In this document: in pieces, positions 1-13,037 of the stretch
How positions within the stretch are numbered: position 1 is the stretch's first letter
Layout: each line of letters begins with the position of its first letter
Source: Rodentibacter trehalosifermentans
GTDB lineage: Bacteria > Pseudomonadota > Gammaproteobacteria > Enterobacterales > Pasteurellaceae
Reading direction: 5' to 3'
Length of the DNA: 64,000 bases
NCBI RefSeq assembly: GCF_002000545.1
Contig: NZ_MLHL01000055.1
Span: 1 to 64,000, forward strand
Notes under the pieces: generated by a model
The model's database searches: none
What the model saw: only the letters and a program-made list of their open reading frames with translations
What the model was told of the DNA's origin: nothing
Program-made: the position numbers and the translations under genes

Positions 1-57
1 CTTTTTGGGGTCAGATCAAAGTGAAATACGCACTTTTTAATGTAATGACTAAAAAAG

Positions 58-2386
58 CTAGAAACGAATCTCAACGGAGGCGGCAAAATTTCTGCCCGGT
101 GCATAGAAACGTTGAAGTCCATAACCGTTACGGTCAACAGTATTTGTTGTGCTATGCGCATTAATTCCCCGTAACGCATCCCAAGTGTGATATTTTTTAT
201 CAAACAAATTATAAACGCCCGCACGCAATGTGATGCTTTCCGTTGGATTGTAATAACCGAATAAATCGGTAATAAAGGCTGATTTATTGAGATATTTATA
301 CTTAACAATTTCTTGTTTAAATTCATGTTCGACACATTGAAACATACCATACCAATAATCAAATTCTTCACGGACACAATACCGATTATTTTCAATGGTT
401 TTTGCATCTTTTGCTTTTTTGCCGCCTAAATAAGTGAAACGGCTAAAAATACCCCATTTTCCATTTGGATCTTCATAATCTAATCCAAACACGGTTTTTA
501 TCGGTTGGATAGAAAGTAAATCGGTACCATTTGAAAGTTTGCCTTTGCTATAACCTAAGGAACCATAAAACTTAAATCCTTTTGGAATGAATGAGACGAT
601 TTGATCCAAATTCAAATGGGTTTTAACTTCAATACCGCTCACTCTTGCACGATCAATATTGACCATTTGTTGTTCCAAACTTTGGAATTTTTTGCCATAA
701 GGATAAGAAGTGATCACACTTTCTTGTTCAAATAAGAAATTGCGATAACGGGATTGGTAAACACCGACATCAAATAATCCAATGTTGTTACGGGATTGAG
801 CAAAAAGCGTGTGGCTAATACTACGTTCCGATTTTAAATCCGGATTTGCCCGCCAAGAACCATAAGCATTTTGAAAGGTGAAATACATTTCTGATGCTGT
901 TGGAATGCGATAGCCTGTCGAGAGTTGATAACCGAGTTTCCAGGTTTCCGTCACCTGGGCATTTAATCCGATAAAACCGCTCCAATTCGCAAAACTACTT
1001 TGGTTTGGTTCTCCACCTTCCAAACAAGCTTTAGAACATTGTGCATTAAGTGCTTTAGGTTTTAATTTGGCATAGTCATAGCGAATGCCTAAATCAGAAG
1101 AAAAAATAGGATTCCAAACAATATGATCTTTTAAAGAAAAGCCATACATTTTGGTTTTAACCGGACGTTGAATCGTGTACCAAATATCGCTTTCATAATT
1201 TTTCCCAATGCCGATTTTATCGTGGTTGATATTTTTAAATTCACGTTCACTTATATAGCCTTTTAGCGTAAGCGTATGTTCGCCCAATAAATTAAACGAT
1301 AAACTTTCAAGTTCCAGACTTGCACGTTTAAACTCGGTTTTCATTCTTCTATCGAAAATTTCATCAAGCTCTTTTGCATTTGTCTGCCAATTAGAACCAC
1401 CTTTATAATTAACTGATGCAAGATCTGTTTTTTGATAATCCAAATCCAGTTTTGCAAAAGCCAGCCAATTTGATTCCGGCGCATAGGTATAATTCAAATT
1501 AATGTTGTAGCGTTTATTTTGGTCATCCGCTTCGCGCCAAGCGCCACCGTAAAGCGCATAGCTACGTTCATCCGTATAACGATTTCCTTTTTGTCCGTTT
1601 ATTGCAAAGGCAATCCGATGATGATCACTAATTTGATAACCTAATTTTGCTAAATAGCTATGGAAACGATGTGTCGATGGATCAGGATGTTGACTTTCAC
1701 TACTGTAGTATAAATCCCCTTCACCATTGCTTTTCATTTCATGACCCGTACGTTGTGAATACATAAGCAATGCATCAAATTTCTCGCCTACGTAACCTAC
1801 GCCGAAGGTACGAATCCATTCACTGTTTTTTCCTGCATAGCCACCACGTAATAGAGCACCGAATTTTTGACCGGGTTTAACAATATCAATTGCTTCAAGT
1901 GTACGGTAAGCCACAACACCGCCTAAAGCACCACTTCCCGAATTAAAGGCATCTGCACCTCTCACAATGTCGATCTCACGCACTAATTCAGAATCAATGG
2001 ATAAACGTGAGCTGTTAAAGTTGCCATAACGGGCATATAAAGAATTTTCTTCGCTATCTGGTAAATTAACGCCATCAATACTAATACCAACCCGATTTCC
2101 TTCAACTCCCCCGAATTGAAAAACCTTTTAAAAAACGCCCGTTATCACTGATACCGACATCGGAGGTATAGCGCACTAAATCTCGGGTATCGCGAATTAA
2201 TTCTTTTTGAATTGTTTCTGCATTTTTGTGAATCACGGAGGACTGTGTTTGACGATTTGAAATCAGTTCATCTTGAACATTAATTTCATCTAATTTTTCT
2301 TCTGTATTTGCTAAACTGGCACTTGATAAAGCAACGCCTATAGACAATAGAGCGAAAGTTGCCATCAAAGGTTTATGTGGTTTCAT
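58..2386 (-). pseudogene. TonB-dependent haemoglobin/transferrin-type receptor, frameshifted
   Basis: An outer-membrane receptor that would import haem or iron from host proteins using TonB energy. The upstream piece has a signal peptide (MKPHKPLMATF... to SLA/NTEE), a TonB box (DEINV) and the start of the plug (KGFSIRG). After a shift the reading continues as GVEGNRVGISIDGVNLP and through the plug motif VRGADAFNSGSGALGG to a 22-strand-type barrel ending in Phe (ASVEIRF). The reading frame breaks in a run of five Gs on the coding strand (2108-2112); four Gs would restore one protein of about 775 residues. I chose the ATG at 2386 because GGGGA lies about 8 nt upstream; two earlier in-frame starts are less well placed. 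Either a real recent pseudogene, a slippage-switched receptor or a base-calling error. The ligand cannot be told from sequence. Confidence 0.85.
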
Positions 2387-2412
2387 TCTCATTTTCCCCA
2401 AAGTTAAAAGAT

Positions 2413-2427
2413 GAGAATGATTATAAA
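2413..2427 (-). promoter_or_regulatory. Fur box-like site upstream of the TonB receptor
   Basis: The 15-mer tgagaatgattataa matches the 7-1-7 Fur consensus TGATAATnATTATCA at 12 of 14 defined positions. It sits about 30 bp upstream of the receptor start. A second similar stretch (ttgag...attattttca) lies near 2456-2470. Iron repression is what is known for this receptor class; binding here is inferred. Confidence 0.55.
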
Positions 2428-2493
2428 AAAGGAAACTAAAGAAAAATAGGGTTGTTGAGAATTATTTTCATTTTATGATATTTGTCAAAAAAA

Positions 2494-2527
2494 TAACCGC
2501 ACTTCATTTCTAAAGTGCGGTCATTTT
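2494..2527 (-). terminator. Inverted USS pair terminator after gyrB
   Basis: ACCGCACTT (2496-2504) and AAGTGCGGT (2513-2521) form a 9-bp stem with an 8-nt loop, with A/T runs on both sides. It lies just past the gyrB stop, so gyrB transcripts end here before the TonB receptor gene. Confidence 0.8.
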
Positions 2528-2542
2528 TCCCGATGTTTTTAA

Positions 2543-5096
<2,554 letters not shown>

Positions 5097-5105
5097 TGTT
5101 TTAGA

Positions 5106-7586
5106 TTACCAATGATAGCGATAAAGCGCTTGGATTTGATAAGGTTTGTCGTAACGTTTTCCATCCGCTCGGCTTACTTCTAAACCGATACGATGGTTGG
5201 CGACACCTGCATTCACACCCAACACACTTTCAAAACGTCCACGGCTGTCTTCAACATTCAGCGCCGTATTGGAATGATGAATTTTGCTGTCGTTGTTGCG
5301 GCTGGTGATCCCATTGATTTCCGCATAAGGTTGTAAATTCCAGCCGTTTGCAAGGGCGAAACTTTTTGCGACACGAACACCGACACGAGAGTAAATGGAA
5401 GAGAGACTGTCTTCATTATCTTTACCTTGAATATGTGTCCAAGCTAATTGCGCTTGCGGTGTGATGACCCAATCGCTACTTAGTTTGAATTGTTTACCAA
5501 ACTCGCTTGACAGCGTATAGGTATTATAATGGCGGTAATGGTGTGTTTTCTTGTGATCGTATTGGGATTTTAAGCGGCTATATTTCGCAATGTTATCCAC
5601 ATAAATGCCGTTATCGGCGAGGTAAGTAGCGTATAACCCCACGCTATGGCTACGCACTTTGCTATCACCATAATTGCCGTTGAAATCAACATTGGCTTGG
5701 CTGCGGCCGACAAATCCACCAAGGCGGAAATTATCACTCACAGCGGCATCCGCTCCCACTTGTAGGCTGTGAACATTTTGCTTAAAGCCTGAAGTTTGGC
5801 TGTCACCGGTGGAAAGTGCGGTCAATTTTTCACGAGAATTCACATTGCGTACCCACACATTGCCTTTTTCGCCGTTTTTCACTTCTCCTAAGCGTTGGTG
5901 AATACCGCTGAGTTCATTTTCCAAAAGCAATAATTGAGCCTGACGGAGTGAAACCTGTGCGTTGGCTAAATCAGATAATAATTTTGTTTCCGGCAATGGC
6001 GGATTGGTAGGCTGAGCCGGGTTCACCGGTGTTGGTGGCGTAGGTGTGATCGCACTTCGTGAATTTGCCAAGACCCAGTTATCCCCTTCTTTGGCTAAGC
6101 CATATTTATAGGCACCTAAATCCACAAGTCCATTTGGATTGGTTAAGCTAAATTTAGCATCACCTCCGTGGGTTTCCACAAGTGTTAGTTTGTGATTGGC
6201 AACAGGCGTGCCGTGATCGGTAACGTTGAGTTTGTGTTCGCCGCTCGCCGTGCCTTCTACGATAATTTTATCGCCTTTGTTTTCCGAAATATTGGTATTG
6301 AGATTAAATGTACCGTTGCCGGTGAGATTGCCTTTGATGGTGAGGGTTTTATATTCTGAGTTTGGTTCGAATGTCACAACTGAATCATTAACGGTTAAGT
6401 GATTCAACCGGCTTGATTGATTAAAACGCCATTGACTCTCTTCCAAATAAAGATTCGTTTCAACCTTCGCCGGTTTCTCAGGGTTTTCGATAATCGCACC
6501 TGTGAATATTGAGTTTCGTGAACCTGTTATATTTAGTTGATATACTTCTGCTTTTGCTATATCAATAACTTCATCGTCATCATCTCCATCCCCATCAAGT
6601 AGCATTTTGTCATTAATAGAAACTAAAGCTTGAGTTGCATTGAGGGTGCTATTTTGCAAGTTCAGATTAGTCGTGTAGCGATCAAGTGGAAATATAAGCA
6701 CGCCATAACCGGTCTTAATATTTGAATGATTAAAGTTAACAATAGATGAAGTGGAATCTGAGTTTGTCATTAATCCACTTTTATCATTAAGTGATACATT
6801 TAAATGGTCTGCATTAATATTGGCAGTTTCACTATCATCATTTCCTATATCAAAAGCAAATTGTTTATCTCTATTACCGGAAATATTGACATTGTTTATA
6901 GTTAAAGTATCTCTACCAAATAAAGCATAAGCAATGTTATTTTCACCATTCATTATTATGCGGTGATTTGATGAGGTTATATTTGAGCTTTCTTGTGATT
7001 CGATTGCTACATTTGCACCATTATTATTGATTTCAATATCGGCTTCGGTATCAACTCTACTATTGCGAGTCGAAATAGCTGAATTTCCATCATCATCATC
7101 GCCGTAAGCATCTGTCGTATTATGAAGTTGAGCATAATTTTGCTCTAGTATTAATTTGACACCCTTTTCAAGGGTTGCAGTTGCTCTCCATAAGTCAATT
7201 AGGTTACTTGAAGGATAATCTTCTTTAAGTGTGGCATTAACACCAGATTTAAAGGTGATTATATTGTCTCTGTTTGATAAATCCCGAATACGAAATAAGG
7301 CATCGGCAGAAGCAATGGACTCTCCATCAGTTATAATTGTTCCTACATCGGTTTTAGCGATATTTTGATAATTTCCGGGTAACACTTCCACATTGATGGT
7401 ATCGTTAAATGAAGTACTTTGGTTATTGATCATCCAAGTATTATCTCGCCCACCGTGAAAATCATATTTACATCCTGTTAAAGTAGAGCAAGTGAGATCT
7501 GTTGCCCACGCCTGATTGAATAACCCGAGTGCGATAGCCAACAAACTCAATTGAAAAGTGCGGTTAAATTTTGCTTTGTTTTTCAT
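5106..7586 (-). CDS. Classical (type Va) autotransporter with pertactin-like passenger
   Basis: An 826-residue secreted or surface protein. Residues 1-28 are a signal peptide ending at QAWA/TDLTC. The passenger (about 30-530) is rich in Asn, Asp and short beta repeats as in pertactin-type beta-helices, with two acidic patches (GDDDDGNS and DGDGDDDDEVID). A Pro-rich hinge (TPTPPTPVNPAQPTNPPLPE) precedes the linker helix (LLLLENELSGIHQRLGEVK) and a 12-strand autotransporter barrel of about 270 residues ending YRYHW. I see no GDSGSP serine-protease motif, so it is more likely an adhesin than an IgA protease. AGAGGAA precedes the start at good spacing. A USS overlaps the signal-peptide codons (7556-7564). 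Ligand unknown. Confidence 0.88.
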   Translation of the reverse strand: MKNKAKFNRTFQLSLLAIALGLFNQAWATDLTCSTLTGCKYDFHGGRDNTWMINNQSTSFNDTINVEVLPGNYQNIAKTDVGTIITDGESIASADALFRIRDLSNRDNIITFKSGVNATLKEDYPSSNLIDLWRATATLEKGVKLILEQNYAQLHNTTDAYGDDDDGNSAISTRNSRVDTEADIEINNNGANVAIESQESSNITSSNHRIIMNGENNIAYALFGRDTLTINNVNISGNRDKQFAFDIGNDDSETANINADHLNVSLNDKSGLMTNSDSTSSIVNFNHSNIKTGYGVLIFPLDRYTTNLNLQNSTLNATQALVSINDKMLLDGDGDDDDEVIDIAKAEVYQLNITGSRNSIFTGAIIENPEKPAKVETNLYLEESQWRFNQSSRLNHLTVNDSVVTFEPNSEYKTLTIKGNLTGNGTFNLNTNISENKGDKIIVEGTASGEHKLNVTDHGTPVANHKLTLVETHGGDAKFSLTNPNGLVDLGAYKYGLAKEGDNWVLANSRSAITPTPPTPVNPAQPTNPPLPETKLLSDLANAQVSLRQAQLLLLENELSGIHQRLGEVKNGEKGNVWVRNVNSREKLTALSTGDSQTSGFKQNVHSLQVGADAAVSDNFRLGGFVGRSQANVDFNGNYGDSKVRSHSVGLYATYLADNGIYVDNIAKYSRLKSQYDHKKTHHYRHYNTYTLSSEFGKQFKLSSDWVITPQAQLAWTHIQGKDNEDSLSSIYSRVGVRVAKSFALANGWNLQPYAEINGITSRNNDSKIHHSNTALNVEDSRGRFESVLGVNAGVANHRIGLEVSRADGKRYDKPYQIQALYRYHW

Positions 7587-7653
7587 TTTTGGTTCCTCTT
7601 AAATATAAAAAAAAACACTATGCTAATAACAAATTGGTTAAGATTTTATCGAT

Positions 7654-8017
7654 TTAATAATTAACCTGCAACCAAGATTTAGACGAGGCGTGGCGCCTCT
7701 CATATTCTAATAATGTCAGGCGTTTACGGTAAGTTTTTAATACGGTTTCAATATGAGATTGAGGCATAAAAGAATGTTGGTAAACGCTTTCGACTTTCTC
7801 TTTGGTGATTTCCGGTATTAATTTCTGCAATATCACTTTCTTGTTCAAACCAATATTTTCACCAAACTCAATAAAATCATCACCAATGTATTCGCTGTAG
7901 CGGTATGCCTTGATAATCAGGCTTATAGGCAAAATAAAAACCATGCTTATCCTCCCGAAGTAGATCAATAAATTCACCGTGGAGAAAGACACGGGCTGAA
8001 CGCACTAGATCGCGCAT
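7654..8017 (-). pseudogene. hipA: HipA toxin remnant, internal deletion
   Basis: Two ends of a HipA-type kinase toxin with the middle missing. From 8017 an ATG opens a 45-residue frame (MRDLVRSARVFLHGEFIDLL..., stop at 7880) typical of the HipA N-terminal domain. Further downstream, in another frame, RYSEYIGDDFIEFGENIGL... runs to 7654 and resembles the HipA C-terminal helices. The join is near 7890-7910. About 300 residues, including the kinase core, are absent, so the product cannot phosphorylate its target. The gene starts 10 bp inside the end of the antitoxin gene, the usual hipBA overlap. The residual open frame of 112 residues is not the native start. Confidence 0.75.
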
Positions 8018-8313
8018 AGTGATACTCCTAATGTTTGTGAGACGGTGAGTACGGTGGAAAACCGCACCTGACTTGGATCTTGGAACAAACGGTTTAAGGT
8101 GGAGATTGAAACGCCGGTTTGCAATTTAAGCATACTGAGCTCAATGCCAAGGGCTTTGCGTTTATCATTTAATGCATGTCCAAATGCTTTAAGATCAACA
8201 ATTTTCCCCTCATAAAGTTGGTTGCGTTGTGCTTCTTCATAAGCGAGAAAGGATTTTTGCAGCTTTTTTAATTCATTGATTTGTGTTTCTAATTTTGCAC
8301 TTAGATTTTCCAT
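8005..8313 (-). CDS. hipB: HipB-like XRE-family antitoxin
   Basis: A 102-residue DNA-binding antitoxin and autorepressor. The N-terminal third is helical and charged (AKLETQINELKKLQKSF). A Cro/C1-type helix-turn-helix covers about residues 45-98 (LNDKRKALGIELSMLKLQTGVSISTLNRLF...VLTVSQTLGV). It appears intact although its partner HipA is deleted, so it is an orphan antitoxin that may still repress its own promoter. Upstream (8314-8520) is about 200 bp of very AT-rich DNA with many short A and T runs and no gene. Assignment as HipB rests on the fold plus the HipA remnant directly downstream. Confidence 0.75.
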   Translation of the reverse strand: MENLSAKLETQINELKKLQKSFLAYEEAQRNQLYEGKIVDLKAFGHALNDKRKALGIELSMLKLQTGVSISTLNRLFQDPSQVRFSTVLTVSQTLGVSLCAI

Positions 8314-8536
8314 ATTTGAAATTTTTTTTAATTAAAAATGTTTTAAATAATCATAAATGAAATTTCAAAGAGTTTAAATGTCTTTTTTGATATTTCTAAT
8401 AAAAAAATTATTCAAAATAATCAAAAATAGTATTTTTGTAGTTCTAAATTTCTTTTGTAGTACTTTTTAAGAAAAGATAACAATAAAAATATCATAAATG
8501 ATGATTTTGAGACTAAACTTAAGAAATGGGGGAAAC

Positions 8537-8568
8537 AAAAAACCGGCTTAGTTTGCGCTAAACCGGTA
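8537..8568 (-). terminator. Rho-independent terminator after ilvC
   Basis: On the coding strand ACCGGTTTAG-cgcaaa-CTAAGCCGGT forms a 10-bp stem (one mismatch) followed by six Ts. It lies about 25 bp beyond the ilvC stop. Confidence 0.85.
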
Positions 8569-8589
8569 TTTCATTAGATTAATTTGAAA

Positions 8590-10068
8590 TTAACCACCAA
8601 CCGCAATACGTTTCATATCCGTCATATAACCGCGTAGCTCTTGACCGATTAATTCCACCGGGTGGTTGCGGATGGCATCGTTGACATCACGCAAGGTGAT
8701 GTTGTCGATTTCAACAGTCGGAGTCGGTTCACCCAAGTCACCTTTTTGCAAGGTTGGGATAATTTCTTTGGCAAGAATTGGGGTCGCGACGTTAGAGAAT
8801 AAGTAGTTACCGTATTCTGCCGTATCAGAAATGACCACGTTCATTTCATATAAACGTTTACGCGCAATGGTGTTGGCAATTAATGGTAATTCATGAAGAG
8901 ATTCGTAGTAAGCGGATTCTTCATAAATGCCACTTTCCACCATCGCATCAAAGGCAAGTTCCACACCGGCTTTTACCATGGCAATCATTAACACGCCGTT
9001 ATCAAAATATTCTTGTTCACTGATTTTGCCATCATATTTCGGGGCATTTTCAAAGGCCGTTTTGGCGGTGGCTTCACGCCAAGCGAAGAGATCTTTATCG
9101 CCGTTTGCCCAGTCTGCCATCATGGTTTCAGAGAACTGACCGCTGATGATATCATCCATATGTTTGTAGTATAAGAAACCGAGTTTTTCTTTAATTTGCT
9201 CGGAAAGCTCAAAGGCACGCAATTTCGCACTGTTGGATAAGCGATCCATCATTAAGGTGATACCGCCTTGTTTTAAGGCTTCAGTGATGGTTTCCCAGCC
9301 ATATTGGATTAATTTTCCGGCATAGGCAGGATCTTTACCGTCAGCCACTAATTTGTCGTAGCACACGATAGAACCGGCTTGTAACATACCGCAAAGAATG
9401 GTTTGTTCACCCATTAAGTCAGATTTTACTTCTGCTACGAATGAGGATTCCAGCACGCCCGCACGATGACCGCCGGTTGCCGCAGCCCAAGCTTTTGCAA
9501 TCGCCATACCCTCACCTTTCGGGTCGTTTTCAGGGTGAACGGCGATTAAAGTTGGCACACCAAAACCACGTTTGTATTCTTCACGCACTTCTGTCCCCGG
9601 GCATTTTGGTGCCACCATCACCACGGTTAAATCCGGGCGAATTTGTTCACCTTGCTCAACGATGTTGAAACCGTGGGAATAACCGAATGCCGCACCTTGT
9701 TTCATTAACGGCATCACATCTGCCACCACTTTCGAGTGTTGTTTATCCGGCGTGAGGTTTATCACTAAATCGGCTGTTGGAATTAATTCTTGATAAGTGC
9801 CGACGTTGAAACCGTTTTCGGTGGCACGTTGGAATGAGGCACGTTTTTCTGCAATGGCCTCAGGGCGTAAGGCATAGCTCACGTCTAAACTGGAATCACG
9901 CATATTTAAACCTTGGTTTAAACCTTGTGCACCACAGCCCACGATAACGATTTTTTTCCCTTTTAAGAAATTTGCTTCATCGGCAAATTCTTCACGATCC
10001 ATAAAACGACAACGACCTAATTGGTCTAATTTTTGACGTAAATTCAATGTGTTGAAATAGTTAGCCAT
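8590..10068 (-). CDS. ilvC: Ketol-acid reductoisomerase (class II)
   Basis: Converts 2-acetolactate to 2,3-dihydroxy-isovalerate and acetohydroxybutyrate to its isoleucine precursor, using NADPH and Mg2+; cytosolic step of branched-chain amino acid synthesis. At 492 residues it is the long class II form of enterobacteria and Pasteurellaceae. Visible are the Rossmann motif [19 protein letters not shown] (about 39-57), the acidic metal site region [13 protein letters not shown] (about 215-227) and the C-terminal repeat with [22 protein letters not shown]. The divergent LysR gene at 10811 is its regulator IlvY in relatives, but here 740 bp of repeat-rich DNA separates them. Its own terminator follows. 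Confidence 0.97.
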   Translation of the reverse strand: MANYFNTLNLRQKLDQLGRCRFMDREEFADEANFLKGKKIVIVGCGAQGLNQGLNMRDSSLDVSYALRPEAIAEKRASFQRATENGFNVGTYQELIPTADLVINLTPDKQHSKVVADVMPLMKQGAAFGYSHGFNIVEQGEQIRPDLTVVMVAPKCPGTEVREEYKRGFGVPTLIAVHPENDPKGEGMAIAKAWAAATGGHRAGVLESSFVAEVKSDLMGEQTILCGMLQAGSIVCYDKLVADGKDPAYAGKLIQYGWETITEALKQGGITLMMDRLSNSAKLRAFELSEQIKEKLGFLYYKHMDDIISGQFSETMMADWANGDKDLFAWREATAKTAFENAPKYDGKISEQEYFDNGVLMIAMVKAGVELAFDAMVESGIYEESAYYESLHELPLIANTIARKRLYEMNVVISDTAEYGNYLFSNVATPILAKEIIPTLQKGDLGEPTPTVEIDNITLRDVNDAIRNHPVELIGQELRGYMTDMKRIAVGG

Positions 10069-10240
10069 ATGTTTTCCTTGATTTTATCAGGGTGAATGAT
10101 TGTATGATGTTGTGTTTGCATAGTTTTTAATATGAGTAGGATTATAAGGTTTTTTGTGATTGCGTAAAGTGATATTATGGGAATGATTTGTTTCATTTTT
10201 TGCAATTATTAATTTGGTATTGGGTTTCGCTGATGACGAA

Positions 10241-10766
10241 CTACTTTCTTTATTTATTTGAAATCGCCTTTCGCTCGATGAGCGACCTACTTTTTCTTTG
10301 CTCGTGCAAAGTAAAAGTAGGCAAAAAGAAAGCACGCCCTGCTTTTCCTTGTTTCCTTTGTTCCACTGAATTTGCTTAACGGAAATTTTCTGAACTCGCT
10401 ACGCTCAAACAGACGAAAATTTCCTACAAATTCAATTCCACAAAGGCGGAAAAGAAGGGAATTTATTTCTTTCTACAAATAAAGTGCGGTTAAAAATTTT
10501 AATATTTTTAAAACCATGCGCTCTTTTAAATAATGCTCCGATAAAGGAACCCCATATAAATCGCCTTTGCGACTTGGCATTTTTAGCTAAATTTGTACTG
10601 TTTGAGCGAAGCGAGTTGACAAATTTAGCGTGAAGAAAATGACAATAAAGCAAAGATCAGCGATTTAACTGGGGTGTGTTTTCTTTGCCTACTTTCTTTT
10701 ACACAAGTAAAAGAAAGTAGGTCGCTCATCGAGCGAAAGGCGATTTCAAATAAATAAAGAAAGTAG
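10241..10766. repeat. Long inverted repeat structure between ilvC and ilvY
   Basis: Perfect 53-bp inverted repeats lie at 10241-10293 and 10714-10766 (ctactttcttta... / ...taaagaaagtag). Inside each arm is its own hairpin: 10287-10321 and a perfect 15-bp stem at 10688-10721. A third pair is nested (gaactcgctacgctcaaacag near 10393-10413 and its near complement near 10600-10620). No credible gene is present; short open frames across it are not protein-like. A USS lies near 10480-10490. This fills the 740-bp ilvC-ilvY gap. It looks like an inserted palindromic element or decayed mobile element. Confidence 0.8.
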
Positions 10767-10810
10767 GTCGCTGTCAGGCGAAATCTGACTTTGATAAAAC
10801 CGGAATGATT

Positions 10811-11689
10811 ATGGACTTTACCGATCTCAACTTATTCATAAAACTAGCGGAAACCAAAAACTTCGCCAAAACCGCTACGCAAAATCATATGTCCCCTTCT
10901 ACCCTTTCACGTCAAATTCAACGTCTGGAAGAAGAGCTGGGGAAAACCCTTTTTGTTCGTGATAACCGTCAAGTGAACCTCACCGAATATGGTGAGAAAT
11001 TTCTTCGCTTTGCCAAGGCAGAGTGGCAAAACTGGCAACAGTTTAAACAACAGCTTAATGATGAATCGGATGAATTAAGCGGTGAATTAAGGCTTTTTTG
11101 TTCCGTTACGGCTTCTTATAGCCATTTACCACAGATATTAAAGCAATTTCGCCAACGTTATCCGAAAGTGGAAATTCAACTCACCACTGGTGATCCGGCG
11201 CTCGCTTTGGAATTAGTGCAAAGTCAGCAAGTGGATCTTGCACTTGCAGGGAAACCGAATAATCTGCCCGCCAGTGTAGCATTTCATAAAATTGACGATA
11301 TTCATCTTTCACTGATTGCCCCCCGCATTGCCTGCTTGGCGACACAATTATTACAAGAGAAGCCTATTGATTGGCAACACATGCCGTTTATTTTTCCCGT
11401 GGAAGGTCATGCAAGGCAGCGGATTGAACAATGGTTGCGTGAAAAACACATTAAACACCCGAAAATTTATGCCACCGTGGCAGGGCATGAGGGCATTGTC
11501 CCTATGGTGGGGCTTGGTTTTGGCTTGGCGATGCTGCCTGATGCGGTGATTGATAACAGCCCTATGCGTGATCAAATTTCCCGGCTAAATTTAGATAGGC
11601 CTATTGCACCTTTTGAATTGGGAATTTGCACCCAAAAAAGGCATTTGGTGCAACCCTTAATTCGTGCCTTTTGGTCTATGTTGGAATAA
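10811..11689 (+). CDS. ilvY: LysR-type activator of ilvC
   Basis: A 292-residue transcription factor that in relatives activates ilvC when acetolactate or acetohydroxybutyrate is present. The winged HTH is residues 1-60 (MDFTDLNLFIKLAETKNFAKTA... MSPSTLSRQIQRLEEELGKTLF), followed by the inducer-binding domain with SGELRLFCSVTASYSHLP and IQLTTGDPALALELV, both IlvY hallmarks. I prefer ATG 10811 (MDFTDL) over the ATG at 10805 because the family starts there. It is divergent from ilvC, as in enterobacteria, and is followed after 32 bp by rarD and glpE in the same direction. Confidence 0.93.
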   Translation: MDFTDLNLFIKLAETKNFAKTATQNHMSPSTLSRQIQRLEEELGKTLFVRDNRQVNLTEYGEKFLRFAKAEWQNWQQFKQQLNDESDELSGELRLFCSVTASYSHLPQILKQFRQRYPKVEIQLTTGDPALALELVQSQQVDLALAGKPNNLPASVAFHKIDDIHLSLIAPRIACLATQLLQEKPIDWQHMPFIFPVEGHARQRIEQWLREKHIKHPKIYATVAGHEGIVPMVGLGFGLAMLPDAVIDNSPMRDQISRLNLDRPIAPFELGICTQKRHLVQPLIRAFWSMLE

Positions 11690-11721
11690 AATGGTGCAAA
11701 AATTCTGATTAAGGATTTTCT

Positions 11722-12600
11722 ATGTTAAAAGGTATTTTGGTTTCGCTCTTCGCCTCGTTTTTGTTTGGCTATCTGTATTATTTTTCCACCTTGCTTAAAC
11801 CCTTAAGCGGTACGGATATTTTTGGCTATCGAATGATTTTTACTTTTCCCTTTGTGGTATTAGCCGTGCTGATGTTCAAACAAAAAAATGCTCTGATTGA
11901 ACGTTTAAAATACCTTCAAAAACGACCGCACTTTGCCCTTACTTATATTTTCTGCGGGGCATTAATGGGCTTTCAAATGTGGTTGTTTTTGTGGGCACCG
12001 AATAACGGTAGTTCGCTGAGTGTGTCTTTTGGCTATTTATTATTACCTATTGTGATGGTGGCAGCGGGACGATTAATTTTTAAAGAACGGATTTCTACCT
12101 TTAAATTGATTGCCGTATTCATTGCTGCACTAGGTGTTATTTCAAATATCGTCATCAAAGGCGGATTATCTTGGGAAGCCATTGTCATTTGTGTGGGCTA
12201 TACCACCTATTTCTCTATCCGAAAAGCATTAAAAAATACGGATCTTGCCTCTTTTTGCCTTGAAATGCTCAGTTTAATCCCGATTAGCATTTACTTTGCC
12301 TTACAAACGGATTTTACCATTGTGGAACAAACCAACCCCAATATTTGGGCGTTATTAGTGCTGCTTGGCATTATCAGCGGGACGGCATTGATTGCCTATG
12401 TGATTGCCAGCAATATGTTGCCGATGAATTTGCTCGGACTGTTGGGCTATGTGGAAACGATTTTGATGGTGTTTATTTCCTTTTTTATTGGAGAAAACAT
12501 TGATCCGGAAAGCTACCCGCTTTTTATTTGTTTAATATTGGCGATGAGCCTTGTGATGATTGATGGTGTGTATAAACAGCACGCAAAAGGAACTTTATAA
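11722..12600 (+). CDS. rarD: RarD/EamA-family inner-membrane transporter
   Basis: A 292-residue drug/metabolite-superfamily permease with about ten hydrophobic segments in two EamA halves. RarD-like landmarks are [23 protein letters not shown] near the N-terminus, [22 protein letters not shown] (about 90-111) and the C-terminal [22 protein letters not shown]. Substrate is not established for this family. It lies between ilvY and glpE, overlapping the glpE start by one base, an order shared with H. influenzae as I remember it. Function beyond the family is not inferable. Confidence 0.82.
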   Translation: MLKGILVSLFASFLFGYLYYFSTLLKPLSGTDIFGYRMIFTFPFVVLAVLMFKQKNALIERLKYLQKRPHFALTYIFCGALMGFQMWLFLWAPNNGSSLSVSFGYLLLPIVMVAAGRLIFKERISTFKLIAVFIAALGVISNIVIKGGLSWEAIVICVGYTTYFSIRKALKNTDLASFCLEMLSLIPISIYFALQTDFTIVEQTNPNIWALLVLLGIISGTALIAYVIASNMLPMNLLGLLGYVETILMVFISFFIGENIDPESYPLFICLILAMSLVMIDGVYKQHAKGTL

Positions 12601-12929
12601 TGTCGTTTAAAGAAATTACCCCACAACAAGCGTGGGAAATGGTGCAGCGGGGGGCTATCCTTGCCGATGTGCGTGATGCGCAGCGTTATACCTATTCACA
12701 CCCCAAAGGGGCCTTTCATTTAACCAATCAAACCTTTTTACAATTTGAAGAATTAGTGGATTTTGATACCCCCATTATTATCAGCTGTTACCACGGTATC
12801 AGCAGCCGCAATGTCGCCGGCTTTTTAGTGGAACAAGGCTATGAAGACGTGTATAGCGTAGTAGGGGGATTTGATGGCTGGATGAGGGCGGCATTGCCGA
12901 TTGATAAAATATCCAATAAATATAAATAA
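12600..12929 (+). CDS. glpE: Thiosulfate sulfurtransferase (rhodanese) GlpE
   Basis: A 109-residue single-domain rhodanese that moves sulfane sulfur from thiosulfate to thiol or cyanide acceptors. The active loop is CYHGISSRN (Cys about residue 64), and [21 protein letters not shown] and VVGGFDGW are conserved flanks. Start overlaps the rarD stop (TAATG), showing translational coupling. Length matches E. coli GlpE (108). No glp genes are adjacent, so the name reflects homology only. Confidence 0.93.
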   Translation: MSFKEITPQQAWEMVQRGAILADVRDAQRYTYSHPKGAFHLTNQTFLQFEELVDFDTPIIISCYHGISSRNVAGFLVEQGYEDVYSVVGGFDGWMRAALPIDKISNKYK

Positions 12930-13037
12930 TGTTTAGCTTGTAAAAATAACTGATAAAACTAACCGCACTTTTGAATTATGCGGAAGGCAAATAACACATC
13001 GTACCACTTGCGAATATTAAGTTTAAAAATGCGCTTT

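Noticed and set aside
1-57. Possible terminator or USS at the window edge
   Set aside because: gtgaaatacgcactttt contains only a degenerate USS (one mismatch cluster) and too little flank to judge.
10087-10653. Several 60-80 codon frames across the ilvC-ilvY gap
   Set aside because: They fall in palindromic DNA and read as low-complexity translation of the repeats.
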